Shown in pieces: positions 34,346 to 43,635 of a DNA stretch of 64,000 bases. Each line of letters begins with the position of its first letter. The first letter of the stretch is position 1. Both the position numbers and the translations under genes were made by a program. The stretch is from contig NZ_AUHV01000003.1 in assembly GCF_000423365.1 (NCBI RefSeq), positions 682,001-746,000 on the forward strand. The letters run 5' to 3'. The notes beneath the pieces are model-generated. The model ran no database searches, was not told the origin of the DNA, and was given only the letters and a program-made list of their open reading frames with translations. The stretch comes from Maritalea myrionectae DSM 19524. Its GTDB lineage: Bacteria > Pseudomonadota > Alphaproteobacteria > Rhizobiales > Devosiaceae.

Positions 34346-34644
34346 AGACTCTCCTCGCCAACCGCAACACGCGCCAGTAGATTCAGCAACCGGAATCACA
34401 CCTCAGCAATTTTATGGCACATAATTCCCAAAATATAAACGATTATATTTATGGCCCTGCATTCCGTTTGCATTTGATAGACAGATTGATGCAGCAAGCT
34501 GAACTCTCTATTGAAACCGATCAAAACTGCTAAGAAAAATCGGCATTTGGGTTCGAACACCGTTCGCACACTATTTTTTCGATCACTCAACTAATCTATT
34601 GCATCTAATCCAATGCTTAGTCGGCCTCTAGTATTCGACTTCAA
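34346..34644. other. Intergenic region between GH42 and transaldolase genes
   Basis: About 300 AT-rich nucleotides. They hold the GH42 promoter region with the palindrome at 34434. The half next to the transaldolase 3' end shows no gene or strong hairpin. Short minus-strand frames there lack ribosome binding sites. Confidence 0.5.
34430..34447. promoter_or_regulatory. LacI-type operator-like palindrome upstream of GH42
   Basis: TATAAACGATTATA (34434-34447) is a near-palindrome with central CG. With the preceding bases it contains AAAATATAAACG (34430-34441), identical to the sequence at the operon promoter near 32266. The repetition suggests the LacI protein at 25331 controls both units. Confidence 0.5.
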
Positions 34645-35298
34645 CTAAAGGATTGATTGACCGGTTGATTTCCAGTCATTGACGAAGGCTTCAAGGCCTT
34701 TTGCGGTCAATGGATGTTCGGCCAGTTTGCGGATCACTGCTGGTGGGATCGTCGCCACATCAGCACCCGCAAGCGCGCTATCGCTCACATGGTTGGCTGA
34801 ACGGATTGACGCCGCCAAAATTTCGGTTTCAAAACCATAATTGTCGTAAACCGTGCGGATATCTTCGATCAACTGCATGCCATCCAAATTGATGTCATCC
34901 AAACGGCCAATAAAGGGCGACACATAGGTTGCGCCAGCTTTGGCGGCCAACAGGGCTTGGTTGATGGAAAAGCAAAGGGTGACATTTGTTTTCACACCCT
35001 TATTGGTGAAATAGCGACAGGCTTTCAAACCATCCATGGTCAAAGGCAGTTTGATCACCACATTGTCGGCCAGTGAGGCGAGGTAATCGCCCTCTTTCAC
35101 CATGCCATCATAGTCTGTGGCGGCCACTTCAGCGGAAACAGGACCGTCAATCAGGTCACAAATTTCCTTCACCACTTCAATAAAGTCACGGCCGGATTTG
35201 GCGATCAGGCTTGGGTTGGTGGTGACACCATCCAAAAGGCCAGATTCGTTGAGTTCTTTGATTTCAGCGACTTCTGCTGTGTCGACGAAAAATTTCAT
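34645..35298 (-). CDS. Transaldolase / fructose-6-phosphate aldolase (TalC/MipB family)
   Basis: A 217-residue short transaldolase-family protein starting [20 protein letters not shown]. Landmarks are [16 protein letters not shown], the Schiff-base lysine in NVVIKLPLT and [12 protein letters not shown]. The length matches the FSA/TalC branch, which either transfers dihydroxyacetone units or cleaves fructose 6-phosphate. GGAG lies 5 nt before the ATG. It stands between the GH42 and TRAP operons and may feed sugar phosphates from either into central metabolism. Confidence 0.88.
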   Translation of the reverse strand: MKFFVDTAEVAEIKELNESGLLDGVTTNPSLIAKSGRDFIEVVKEICDLIDGPVSAEVAATDYDGMVKEGDYLASLADNVVIKLPLTMDGLKACRYFTNKGVKTNVTLCFSINQALLAAKAGATYVSPFIGRLDDINLDGMQLIEDIRTVYDNYGFETEILAASIRSANHVSDSALAGADVATIPPAVIRKLAEHPLTAKGLEAFVNDWKSTGQSIL

Positions 35299-35352
35299 AT
35301 CCGCTCCATTACATTTCGAAATGATACATTAAAAACACACCACCTTAAGCGC

Positions 35353-36648
35353 CTATCCGGCATAGCCGAATAGACGTGGGAGGGTTAGGACAAGCTCTGG
35401 CCAAAGCACCATGCACAACAGCGCGAAGAGCAGCGCACATAGGAACGGCCAAACCTCGGCGATGATCTCGGACAGCGGGATACGAGAAACCGCTGATATA
35501 ACGAACAGCAACACCCCATAAGGTGGCGTGATCAACCCGATCATCGAGTTCACAACCGCCACGACCCCGAAATGCACCAGATCGATTCCCAACTCCCGGC
35601 AGGCCGGTATAAACAAAGGAATGATCACCAGAATAATCGTGGTCGCGTCGAGCACACATCCCAGCAGCAGCAACAGTAGATTAACGCTCAGCAAAAACAG
35701 CAAAGGATCGATTTCCAGACCCACCAGGTGCTGCGCCAAAAGCGTCGGTATATTCTCGGAGGCGACGACATAATTCAAAATGAGGGCACCACCGATCACC
35801 AAGCCAACCGCCGCAGACGAACGCGCACTGTCCACCAAAATATTCAGCAAAGATTTGAATGTTAAGGTGCGATAGAAGAGCCCGGCCAACACCAAAGCAT
35901 ACAATGCCGCGACAGCCGCTGCCTCGGTAGGCGTGGTCACGCCGCCATAAATACCATAGAGCAGGATCGCGGGCATCAGCAGTGCCGGGAAGGCATTAAA
36001 GGTTTTGGCTGGCAACTCCCGCAAGGGTGTCGGTTCCTCAAACGCAAATCCACGCCTTTTGGACAGATACCAGTTCATCAGCATCAAGACGCCGCCCATA
36101 AAGAGGCCAGGCACAATGCCGCCCAAAAACAAATAGCCAATGGATGTATTGGACACCAAGGCATAGAGCACCATTGGAATGGAAGGCGGAATAATGGGCC
36201 CGATGGTAGCCGAGGCCGCTGTGATCGCCGCCGCATATCCGCGCGTGTAATGACCGCTCTTGGTCATCATTTGAATGATGATCTTGCCAATACCCGCCGC
36301 ATCGGCCACGGCAGAACCTGACATGCCTGAAAAAATGAGCGATGCAACGATATTCACATGTCCCATGCCGCCGCGGAAACGACCGACAAGCGCCACGCAA
36401 AAGGCCAGAAGCCTGTCGCTGATCGAGCCGGCATTCATGATGTTGGCGGCGACAATAAATAGGGGCACCGCCAGCAGGACAAAACCTTGGTAAAGGCCGT
36501 CCATCAACACTTTGCCTGCCACGCCCATACCGACGCCGCTCACCAGCAAATACACGCTAACGGCGATTAGAATAGACAGACCAATCGGCGTTCCGATGCC
36601 TGCAAACAAAACAAGCGTCGAAATACACAGGATGAATTCAAGGGTCAT
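35353..36648 (-). CDS. dctM: TRAP transporter large permease (DctM)
   Basis: A 431-residue membrane protein with about twelve hydrophobic segments, the sodium-coupled translocation subunit of a tripartite importer. Family landmarks are GSAVADAAGIGKIIIQMMTK, TIGPIIPPSIPMVLYALVS, GVTTPTEAAAVAALYAL and GLITPPYGVLLFV. Its start overlaps the DctQ stop by 4 nt (ATGA). With DctQ and DctP it should import an organic acid or sugar used by the divergent kinase/isomerase operon. Confidence 0.94.
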   Translation of the reverse strand: MTLEFILCISTLVLFAGIGTPIGLSILIAVSVYLLVSGVGMGVAGKVLMDGLYQGFVLLAVPLFIVAANIMNAGSISDRLLAFCVALVGRFRGGMGHVNIVASLIFSGMSGSAVADAAGIGKIIIQMMTKSGHYTRGYAAAITAASATIGPIIPPSIPMVLYALVSNTSIGYLFLGGIVPGLFMGGVLMLMNWYLSKRRGFAFEEPTPLRELPAKTFNAFPALLMPAILLYGIYGGVTTPTEAAAVAALYALVLAGLFYRTLTFKSLLNILVDSARSSAAVGLVIGGALILNYVVASENIPTLLAQHLVGLEIDPLLFLLSVNLLLLLLGCVLDATTIILVIIPLFIPACRELGIDLVHFGVVAVVNSMIGLITPPYGVLLFVISAVSRIPLSEIIAEVWPFLCALLFALLCMVLWPELVLTLPRLFGYAG

Positions 36649-37208
36649 TTTTCGGTACTATCCTGAACTGACACGACATGATCCTCAGCGCCAAACCGGA
36701 TGGCTTTGTACGCTGCCCAACCATAGCGGAGCGCAACAACGGCAAGGAACAAAATGTAAATGGAATAGATGTCTCGCATGCGCACCCAATCGCCAAAAAC
36801 AGCGCCCAGGCTTGCAGTCTTTTTAAGCCTCAAAATCGCAAATTTGGACCAGGTGGGTTCAATCGAAAACAGCAAGACCAAGCAAATTACTGTGCTTGAC
36901 AGGATGACGATCCAGCGCCGGATTGCAGGGCTGACCATGTTAAAAAGAATGTCAAACCTGACATGATCGTGTTGGCGCACCACAAAGGCATTTCCCCAGA
37001 ACACCAGCCAAACCCAGAGAAAAAGGCAAAATTCCAACGTCCACCCAAAATTGGATGGGGTGAGAAAGGGGAAGAGTTCAGCCAGCCAGTCCAAACGGGC
37101 CGAATATCGGACAAAAATTTGCAATATGAACGTCAAAAACATCGCAGCCATCATGAGGGCAGCGATGGTCTCGGCGAACTTCACAAATGCGGCGTAAATC
37201 TGCCTCAT
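36645..37208 (-). CDS. dctQ: TRAP transporter small permease (DctQ)
   Basis: A 187-residue membrane protein with four hydrophobic segments; FCLFLWVWLVFWGNAFVVRQ with the following HDHVRFDI is the characteristic DctQ signature. It links the binding protein to the large permease. A TTG just upstream is in frame, but the ATG at 37208 with AAGGTAG ahead is preferred. It lies downstream of a strong stem-loop that separates it from the binding-protein gene. Confidence 0.9.
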   Translation of the reverse strand: MRQIYAAFVKFAETIAALMMAAMFLTFILQIFVRYSARLDWLAELFPFLTPSNFGWTLEFCLFLWVWLVFWGNAFVVRQHDHVRFDILFNMVSPAIRRWIVILSSTVICLVLLFSIEPTWSKFAILRLKKTASLGAVFGDWVRMRDIYSIYILFLAVVALRYGWAAYKAIRFGAEDHVVSVQDSTEK

Positions 37209-37270
37209 CAAACTCTACCTTGGACAAATGCATCCACCCGGGTGGATAAACATTGTAGTTAGACACTATC

Positions 37271-37297
37271 GAGAGAGGCGTATTAAACGCCTCTCTC
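37271..37297. terminator. Intercistronic stem-loop between dctP and dctQ
   Basis: GAGAGAGGCGT (37271-37281) pairs perfectly over 11 bp with ACGCCTCTCTC (37287-37297) around a 5-nt loop. It lies 18 nt after the dctP stop and 63 nt before dctQ. No T-run follows on the minus strand, so partial termination or 3'-end protection is more likely than full termination, giving more DctP than DctQM. Confidence 0.6.
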
Positions 37298-37314
37298 CAT
37301 ACTTTGAAAGCGGA

Positions 37315-38307
37315 TTAATTTCCAAGCGCGTTGATTTCGGCCAGAACGCCTTCAGGCCAAGACTTGGCAAACTCTGAACCCACATACTGGGCTTGAACGT
37401 GCTCCCGGAACGCTTCTAGATTTGGCTCATAGATTTCCAAACCTTCAGATTCCAAAAACGCCACAAGATCAGCTTCTTTTTGCAACTGCTTTTCACGTGC
37501 ACTTGCCGCTGCGGCATCAGCCGCTTCTTGCATGGTCGCCTGTTGTTCTGGTGTCAGGGAATCCCAAGCCGCTTTTGACAGCGCCACATAGTTCAAATCG
37601 ACCAGATGCGATGTCAACGCGATTTGATTGGTCACTTCATAGAACTTGGCATCAACCACGGTCGGCAAAGGATTGTCCTGGCCGTCAACGGAGCCAGTCT
37701 GCAAGGCTGTATAAACTTCAGTGAAAGCCATTGGTGTTGGGTTTGCCCCCAATGCCTTGCCCAGGAACTGCCATGCATCGGTGCCCGGCATACGCAGATT
37801 AATGCCAGCAAGATCGTCAGGCGTATTCACGGTCAGCTCTTCCTTGGTCTGACGCAAATTGACATGACGACGACCCAGATACATCACAGTCAGCAGCTTA
37901 ACACCAAGCTCTGCCTCTGCTTTTTCCTTAAACGGATCCATCAAAGGATCGTTGAACACACGCACCTGATGCTCGGCATCCTGATGCACATAGCCAGTTG
38001 CAAAAATAGAAAACTCAGGGAAGAACTGCGCGAGTTCCTGTGCTGAGGCAATCGACATTTCCAAGTCACCTGAGGCAATCGATTCGAGCTCTGCGCCCTG
38101 CTTGATCAAAGAACCATTATAGTGCGGTTCATATGTCGCAAAGTCTGCAACTGCTGGCGCAAAAATCTCTTCCAGGGCCACAGAACGCTGATCGGTGTCA
38201 GACGCTGGTGTGGACATCCGCAGCGTAATTTTATCCGCGGCCAGCGCTGGGCTGACCAAAGCTGCGGCTGTTAACGCCAACGCCACGCGGCGAGTAAATT
38301 TCATCAT
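37315..38307 (-). CDS. dctP: TRAP transporter substrate-binding protein (DctP family)
   Basis: A 330-residue periplasmic binding protein with a signal peptide (MMKFTRRVALALTAAALVSP, cleavage near ALA). The conserved ligand arginine lies in INLRMPGTDAWQFLGKALGA, and the next landmark is PMAFTEVYTALQTGSVDGQD. The ATG at 38307 has GGAGGAGA about 8 nt ahead; an in-frame codon at 38328 is less likely. It is divergent from the FGGY kinase operon, so uptake and catabolism share one regulatory region. Confidence 0.92.
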   Translation of the reverse strand: MMKFTRRVALALTAAALVSPALAADKITLRMSTPASDTDQRSVALEEIFAPAVADFATYEPHYNGSLIKQGAELESIASGDLEMSIASAQELAQFFPEFSIFATGYVHQDAEHQVRVFNDPLMDPFKEKAEAELGVKLLTVMYLGRRHVNLRQTKEELTVNTPDDLAGINLRMPGTDAWQFLGKALGANPTPMAFTEVYTALQTGSVDGQDNPLPTVVDAKFYEVTNQIALTSHLVDLNYVALSKAAWDSLTPEQQATMQEAADAAAASAREKQLQKEADLVAFLESEGLEIYEPNLEAFREHVQAQYVGSEFAKSWPEGVLAEINALGN

Positions 38308-38624
38308 TGATAGGTCTCCTCCAAACAATTTTCACCGCGATTTCTCATCGCGGCAAGTCCTTGAACCCTTCTGATCGCATTGATCGAGTTCGGTTAACTG
38401 AGATATCCCCAGCCGATTTCAAACCGGACTGTGACATCGCAACCACGCTCTTTTCGCCGATCTGCCTTAGCTTGCGGTGTGCGCAATTTCTAAAGCGGCA
38501 AAGGCAATGTCCCACGCGATTTCGCCCAAGTTGTTACAATTAAGTTGCGTGATGTCAAGGTAACATGTTACATCGATCTTACAAAATTGATTGATTATTT
38601 AGCTGAAGTAACGGGTAACCAAAC
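38308..38624. other. Divergent promoter region between TRAP and kinase operons
   Basis: A 317-nt region without a plausible gene that must contain both promoters. The notable elements are the palindrome at 38560 and the near-palindrome TTGTTACAA at 38531, both toward the kinase side. Confidence 0.5.
38560..38571. promoter_or_regulatory. Perfect 12-bp palindrome, candidate GntR/FCD operator
   Basis: GTAACATGTTAC lies 54 nt upstream of the kinase start, embedded in a wider GATGT...ACATC symmetry. FadR-type (FCD) regulators usually bind short palindromes of this kind, and one is encoded at 42929 at the end of the kinase operon. Binding is inferred from location and symmetry. Confidence 0.45.
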
Positions 38625-40274
38625 ATGACCAATCGCTTTTTTGCCGGCATCGATGTTGGCACAGGCAGTGCACGCGTTGGCCTTTTTTCTGAATCAGGCG
38701 AAATGCAAAGCACAGCGTCAAAAAACATCACCATGTGGCACCCGCAGCCCGACTATGCCGAACAGTCCTCAACCAACATTTGGGCTGCAATCTGCCACGC
38801 CATGCATGCCGCACTCGAACAAGGCGGCATATCCGCGGCGCAAGTCTGCGGAATCGGTTTCGATGCGACGTGTTCTTTGGTGGCGGTCGATGAAAACAAT
38901 GGGCCTGTGACCATCAGCCCAACCGGCGAGGATGATCGCAACATCATTGTTTGGATGGATCATCGCGCGACCGCCCAGGCCAAGCGCATTGAGGCGCTAA
39001 ACGATCCGATCCTGCAATATACCGGCGGCAAAATTTCGCCTGAAATGGAAGTGCCTAAACTTTTGTGGCTGAAAGAAAACATGCCGGAAAGCTTTGGCCG
39101 CATCGCGCACTTTTTCGATCTCCCCGACTGGCTGGTGCATCGCGCAACCGGCACGTTTGTGCGGTCACTATGCAGCTCCACCTGCAAATGGACCTATGAA
39201 TCGCCAAAGGGCACCGAGGGAGAAGGCTGGAGCGAATCCTTTTTCGCCGCACTCGATTTAGATGAGGTTCTCGAAGACAATGCCCGCAAAATTGGCCAGC
39301 ACTTTGCTCAGCCTGGCACAAGCGTCGGCGAAGGACTGAGCGAACAAGCTGCAGCCGAACTTGGCCTGCAGCCGGGCACGCCGGTCGGCACAAGTTTGAT
39401 TGATGCTTATGCGGGCGCTCTTGGCACGCTGGGCACCGAAACCACTGGCACTGATGCCGGGCAAGGCGAAAAACTCGCGCTGATTTCCGGCACCTCTGCC
39501 TGCCATATCGTCACCACACCAGACCCGGTATTTGTGCCCGGGGTGTGGGGACCATATTTTTCCAGCCTGACGCCAGAACGTTGGGTCAATGAGGCCGGTC
39601 AGTCTTTTGCCGGCGCCCTGATTGACCGCATCATTGCGGGCCATGCGGCCGCACCTGAGTTGCGAGAGAAGGCTGCGGCCAACAACACCAATATCTACAC
39701 AATCTTACAGGCCGAACTGGAGGCGCTGTCCGGTGAGGACACCCAGACCCATCTATTGACGTCAGATTTACATGTGCAGCCGGACTTTTTGGGCAATCGA
39801 TCACCTTTGGCCGATCCAACGCGCAAAGGGGCGATTGTTGGTCTCACACCACAAACTGATCTAGCCAGCCTTGCCCAGCAATATCTCGCAACGCTGCAAG
39901 CCCTCGCCTATGGCACCCGTCAGATCATCGAGCAGCTCAACGATAAAGGTGTGGGGATCGATACCATCGTGGTGAGCGGCGGGCTGGCACAAAACAAACT
40001 GTATTTGCGCGAACATGCCGACGCGACGGGATGCACGATTTTGGTCCCCGAGACCAAAGAACCTGTTTTGCTGGGGAGTGCCATGTTGGGCGCGATGGCA
40101 GGCGGACAGTTCAACTCATTAGAGCAAGCCATGAAAATGATGAGCGGCGGCGCCGCTCAAATATCACCGCGCGGTTCAGCGATACGTCGCTACCATGACG
40201 CGAAATATCAAGTGTTTTTGAAAATGCAATCCGATTACGCCGCTTACCAGGCATTGATGCAGTCCGAGGAGTAA
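38625..40274 (+). CDS. FGGY-family carbohydrate kinase (ribulokinase-like)
   Basis: A 549-residue sugar kinase with the two-domain actin-like fold. FAGIDVGTGSARVGLF is the phosphate-1 motif, GFDATCSLVAV and VWMDHRATAQA are substrate-side motifs, and LISGTSACHIV and VVSGGLAQNKLYLREHADA are the phosphate-2/adenosine motifs. MDHR and the DATCSLV segment resemble ribulokinase/D-ribulose kinase FGGY proteins. It probably phosphorylates the ketose made by the isomerase encoded 4 nt downstream. The operon is divergent from a TRAP importer. Confidence 0.9.
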   Translation: MTNRFFAGIDVGTGSARVGLFSESGEMQSTASKNITMWHPQPDYAEQSSTNIWAAICHAMHAALEQGGISAAQVCGIGFDATCSLVAVDENNGPVTISPTGEDDRNIIVWMDHRATAQAKRIEALNDPILQYTGGKISPEMEVPKLLWLKENMPESFGRIAHFFDLPDWLVHRATGTFVRSLCSSTCKWTYESPKGTEGEGWSESFFAALDLDEVLEDNARKIGQHFAQPGTSVGEGLSEQAAAELGLQPGTPVGTSLIDAYAGALGTLGTETTGTDAGQGEKLALISGTSACHIVTTPDPVFVPGVWGPYFSSLTPERWVNEAGQSFAGALIDRIIAGHAAAPELREKAAANNTNIYTILQAELEALSGEDTQTHLLTSDLHVQPDFLGNRSPLADPTRKGAIVGLTPQTDLASLAQQYLATLQALAYGTRQIIEQLNDKGVGIDTIVVSGGLAQNKLYLREHADATGCTILVPETKEPVLLGSAMLGAMAGGQFNSLEQAMKMMSGGAAQISPRGSAIRRYHDAKYQVFLKMQSDYAAYQALMQSEE

Positions 40275-40278
40275 AGCC

Positions 40279-41883
40279 ATGAGCACACCCGAAATTCTTT
40301 TATTCGCCAGCGGCGATTTGCGCGAGAGTGCTAACCAGACCTGCTGGGCAGCTCAAGCTGAAATGGAAGCCGCACTGACCAAAGTGCTGGAAGAAAACGG
40401 CTATGCTCTGAAGCGCGCGCACCCCTTCAAAGCGGACAAGGGTCATGGCTTTCTTGCATCCCAACGCGAAGGTATGGACGCCTTTAAAGACATTGATCCG
40501 AATGCGCCGATCATAGTGGCGGAAGCTGTGTGGCAATATTCCCACCACGTTTTACCCGGTTTAATGCACCATAAGGGGCCCATCCTGACCGTGGCCAATT
40601 GGTCAGGCACATGGCCGGGCCTTGTGGGGATGCTCAATCTCAACGGCTCTTTGACCAAGGCTGAAGTGCCCTACTCAACCTTGTGGAGTGAAAATTTTGA
40701 TGACGATTTCTTCAAAAACAAGCTCTCGGACTGGCTAAAAACCGGGCAGATTTCACACGATCTGTCCCATGTGAAGCCTTTCCAACCGCAAAATGCCTCC
40801 GCACAATCCCAACAGATTGCCGATGAGTTGAGCAAAAAAATACTACAGGACAAGATCATTTTGGGCGTCTTCGATGAGGGATGCATGGGCATGTATAACG
40901 CCATTATCCCGGACGCCCCGCTTGCCAAGATGGGCATGTTTAAGGAACGCCTTTCCCAATCAACGCTTTATTATGAAACCCAATGCGTCGACGAGGCCGA
41001 GGCCGCTTCTGTTTTCTCCTGGCTAAAGGAGAAAGGCATGAAATTTCATTTTGGCTCTACCCCTGAAACGGATTTGACCGAGGCGCAAGTGCTCGAGCAA
41101 TGCCGCATGTACATCGCGGCCTGTCGCCTTGCAGACGACTTTGGTTGCGATGCGATCGGCATCCAATATCAGCAAGGCTTGAAAGATCTCCTGCCCGCTT
41201 CCGATCTGGTGGAAGGCATGCTCAACAATGACGACCGGCCTGATGCGCCCGACCGGAATGGCACACCAATTCGGCCCGGCAAAGCGATCGTTCATTTCAA
41301 TGAGGTGGATGAGTGCGCTGGCGTCGATGGCATTTTGACAAACTTGGTGCACCGCTCGCTTGGGCAGCCCGTAGAGACAACGCTCCACGATATCCGCTGG
41401 GGCGACCGCGACCACAGCAACACCCATGATGACTTTATTTGGGTCTTTGAGATTTCCGGCGCCACACCTCCAGCGCACCATATTGATGGCTGGCAAGGCA
41501 CTGAAAGCTACCGCCAGCCCCCCATGTATTTCCGCCTCGGCGGCGGCACCATGAAGGGGGTTGCAAAGCCCGGCGAAATCATCTGGTCCCGCATCTATGT
41601 TGTGGGCGAAGACCTGCATATGGACATCGGTGTGGGCAGCGTGGTGTCACTACCAGCGGCTGAAACCAAGCGCCGCAGTGAGGCAACCACCCCTGAATGG
41701 CCAATCATGCATGCCGTCCTCGAAGGTGTCGGCCGCGATCAACTCATGGCAAGCCACAAGGCGAACCACATTCAGGTGGCCTACGCCAACTCCAAATCCG
41801 ACGCCATTGAGGCCGCAACTGCCAAAGCATGTTTGGCCACAAAGCTGGGCATCACCGTGAATTGGTGCGGCACCCAACAATAG
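40279..41883 (+). CDS. L-fucose/L-arabinose isomerase-like protein
   Basis: A 534-residue protein resembling fucose/arabinose isomerases, which convert aldoses to ketoses with a Mn ion. Landmarks are VAEAVWQYSHHVLPGL, GVFDEGCMGMYNAIIP, CDAIGIQYQQGLKDLLPASD and NHIQVAYA; the Glu, Asp and His of these segments are candidate metal ligands. It is somewhat shorter than E. coli FucI (about 590). It lies 4 nt after the kinase gene, so an isomerase-kinase pair is likely. The sugar is not recognisable from sequence. Confidence 0.72.
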   Translation: MSTPEILLFASGDLRESANQTCWAAQAEMEAALTKVLEENGYALKRAHPFKADKGHGFLASQREGMDAFKDIDPNAPIIVAEAVWQYSHHVLPGLMHHKGPILTVANWSGTWPGLVGMLNLNGSLTKAEVPYSTLWSENFDDDFFKNKLSDWLKTGQISHDLSHVKPFQPQNASAQSQQIADELSKKILQDKIILGVFDEGCMGMYNAIIPDAPLAKMGMFKERLSQSTLYYETQCVDEAEAASVFSWLKEKGMKFHFGSTPETDLTEAQVLEQCRMYIAACRLADDFGCDAIGIQYQQGLKDLLPASDLVEGMLNNDDRPDAPDRNGTPIRPGKAIVHFNEVDECAGVDGILTNLVHRSLGQPVETTLHDIRWGDRDHSNTHDDFIWVFEISGATPPAHHIDGWQGTESYRQPPMYFRLGGGTMKGVAKPGEIIWSRIYVVGEDLHMDIGVGSVVSLPAAETKRRSEATTPEWPIMHAVLEGVGRDQLMASHKANHIQVAYANSKSDAIEAATAKACLATKLGITVNWCGTQQ

Positions 41884-41928
41884 CGACACCCACGCCACAA
41901 AGGCGCAAAAGAATAACGAAAGAATACA

Positions 41929-42810
41929 ATGACAAAACGAGATATCTTTGGCCTATATGCAGCCATGATCACCCCATTTCAGGCTTCCGGCACGCCCGAC
42001 ATTGATCGGGCAGCACAGCACGCAAAAGCGCTCATTGATGAAGGATGCGATGGCGTAACGCTTTTTGGCACAACGGGCGAAGGTTATGGCATCAGCGCGT
42101 CTGAGCGCCATGAAGTTCAGCAAGCAGTGCGCGAAGTGCTAGGGCCTGATACGCCAATCTGCGTGGGGGTTTTGTCCAGTGATGCCGCGGGCGCGGCAGA
42201 TCAAGCGCTATCTGCCTATCGTGACGGCGCAACGCACCTCTTAATGGCCCCGCCCTTTTTCATGAAGGGGGTAACTGATGATGGATTGTTCAACTGGTTT
42301 AGTGATGTGTTTCAGCGCATCGGCGCGCAATGCAAAAACATCATCATGTACCATATTCCCAGCCAAACAGGTGTGCCGCTTTCGTCAGATTTGATTGCAA
42401 GACTTCGGACAGCCTTTCCTGACACCATTGTGGGCATCAAGGACAGCTCGGGGAACTGGGAAGCAACGCAAGATTATCTGGCAAACCACGGTGACCTTGC
42501 CGTTCTTGTGGGGGACGAACGTCTTTTGCCAAAGGCCATGGCCCATGGCGCCCAAGGATCAATCTGCGGCACAGCCAATTTTATGCCCGCGCGATTGCGC
42601 CAGATTATTCATAACGGTGACCAGGGCGAAATTGTCTGCAAGGTCGTCGACCTTGTGGTTGCCAACCCGGTCAACCCCGCCGTAAAGCTTCTCACAGCCC
42701 ATATCAGAAATGATGCTGAGTTTAAACGCGTAAGAGCACCGCTGGTTGAATTGCCCACCAACGTCGGCGAGCAGCTGATCAGTGAATATGACGCCCTCAC
42801 CATTGATTGA
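41929..42810 (+). CDS. DapA/NanA-family (class I) aldolase or dehydratase
   Basis: A 293-residue TIM-barrel lyase of the dihydrodipicolinate synthase family. It has TLFGTTGEGYGISASER (carboxylate-binding GTTGE), the tyrosine in MYHIPSQTG and the Schiff-base lysine in VGIKDSSGNW. Members cleave or dehydrate 2-keto-3-deoxy sugar acids or N-acetylneuraminate, or make dihydrodipicolinate. Its position in a sugar operon favours a sugar-acid aldolase. The gene is 45 nt downstream of the isomerase gene. Confidence 0.88.
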   Translation: MTKRDIFGLYAAMITPFQASGTPDIDRAAQHAKALIDEGCDGVTLFGTTGEGYGISASERHEVQQAVREVLGPDTPICVGVLSSDAAGAADQALSAYRDGATHLLMAPPFFMKGVTDDGLFNWFSDVFQRIGAQCKNIIMYHIPSQTGVPLSSDLIARLRTAFPDTIVGIKDSSGNWEATQDYLANHGDLAVLVGDERLLPKAMAHGAQGSICGTANFMPARLRQIIHNGDQGEIVCKVVDLVVANPVNPAVKLLTAHIRNDAEFKRVRAPLVELPTNVGEQLISEYDALTID

Positions 42811-42834
42811 TGGGGACACCGCAAATACTATCGG

Positions 42835-42868
42835 CAAATCCGTGTGTCCGTTGCCAAAAACGGATTTG
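42835..42868 (+). terminator. Possible stem-loop between aldolase and GntR genes
   Basis: CAAATCCG (42835-42842) and CGGATTTG (42861-42868) form an 8-bp inverted repeat with an 18-nt loop, 24 nt after the aldolase stop. It could reduce read-through to the regulator; the loop is long and no T-run follows, so support is weak. Confidence 0.3.
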
Positions 42869-42928
42869 TTGTCAAAGATCAGGCTCTTGGTACACGATAT
42901 AAATGTTTAACCAGATGAAGGCTTCAAA

Positions 42929-43603
42929 GTGAACAATAAAGCACCAGGCAATCTACGCGAACAGGCCTATGGAAGCTTCACGGAACATTTGCTCGCGCGG
43001 TCCCTTCGCCCCGGACAGTTCGTTTCACAACGTGAGTTGGTTGAGCTGACCGGACTGGGGCTGGGCGCCATTCGAGAATTGATCCCTCGTTTGGAAGCCG
43101 AAGGCTTGATAAAAACCGTGCCCAAGCGTGGCATGCAGATTGCCCATGTTGATCTCAATCTTATTCGAGATGCATTTGAGTTCAGGATATTTATTGAAAC
43201 AGAAGCCACCGCTTTGTTCACCCAAAGGGCAAGCGATGCTGACATTGAGCGACATGATCAGGAACACCGCGCCATCATCGCCGAATGTGAAAACGCGGCC
43301 GCGCATGAGGGCATTCAGCCCGAACTGGTGGCCAGGGCTCAAGCGATCGACTGGGGGTTTCACCACGCCATTGTTGATGCTTTGGGCAACCGGATCATCG
43401 GCGACGCCTATCGGGTCAACATGATCAAAATCAGGCTGATCAAACAAGAACAAACCCAATTGAACAATGCCGTGATTATTCCCACGATGAAGGAACATCT
43501 GGGCATCATCGACGCCATAAAATCACGCGACCCGGCAGCAGCCGACGCCGCCATGCGCCAACACATCGTCAGCGCCCTCCACCGCGCCATAGAACAACGA
43601 TAA
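42929..43603 (+). CDS. GntR-family regulator, FadR/FCD subfamily
   Basis: A 224-residue regulator with a GntR winged helix (LRPGQFVSQRELVELTGLGL, LIPRLEAEGLIKTVPKRGMQ) and an FCD ligand-binding domain whose metal-site residues should include the Asp/His of DWGFHHAIVDALGN and the His in MKEHLGII. It ends the kinase/isomerase/aldolase operon and probably controls that operon and the divergent TRAP genes through the palindrome at 38560. A strong terminator follows. Confidence 0.9.
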   Translation: MNNKAPGNLREQAYGSFTEHLLARSLRPGQFVSQRELVELTGLGLGAIRELIPRLEAEGLIKTVPKRGMQIAHVDLNLIRDAFEFRIFIETEATALFTQRASDADIERHDQEHRAIIAECENAAAHEGIQPELVARAQAIDWGFHHAIVDALGNRIIGDAYRVNMIKIRLIKQEQTQLNNAVIIPTMKEHLGIIDAIKSRDPAAADAAMRQHIVSALHRAIEQR

Positions 43604-43635
43604 GCACAACATGCGGCGAACAAAAAATATTTGGT

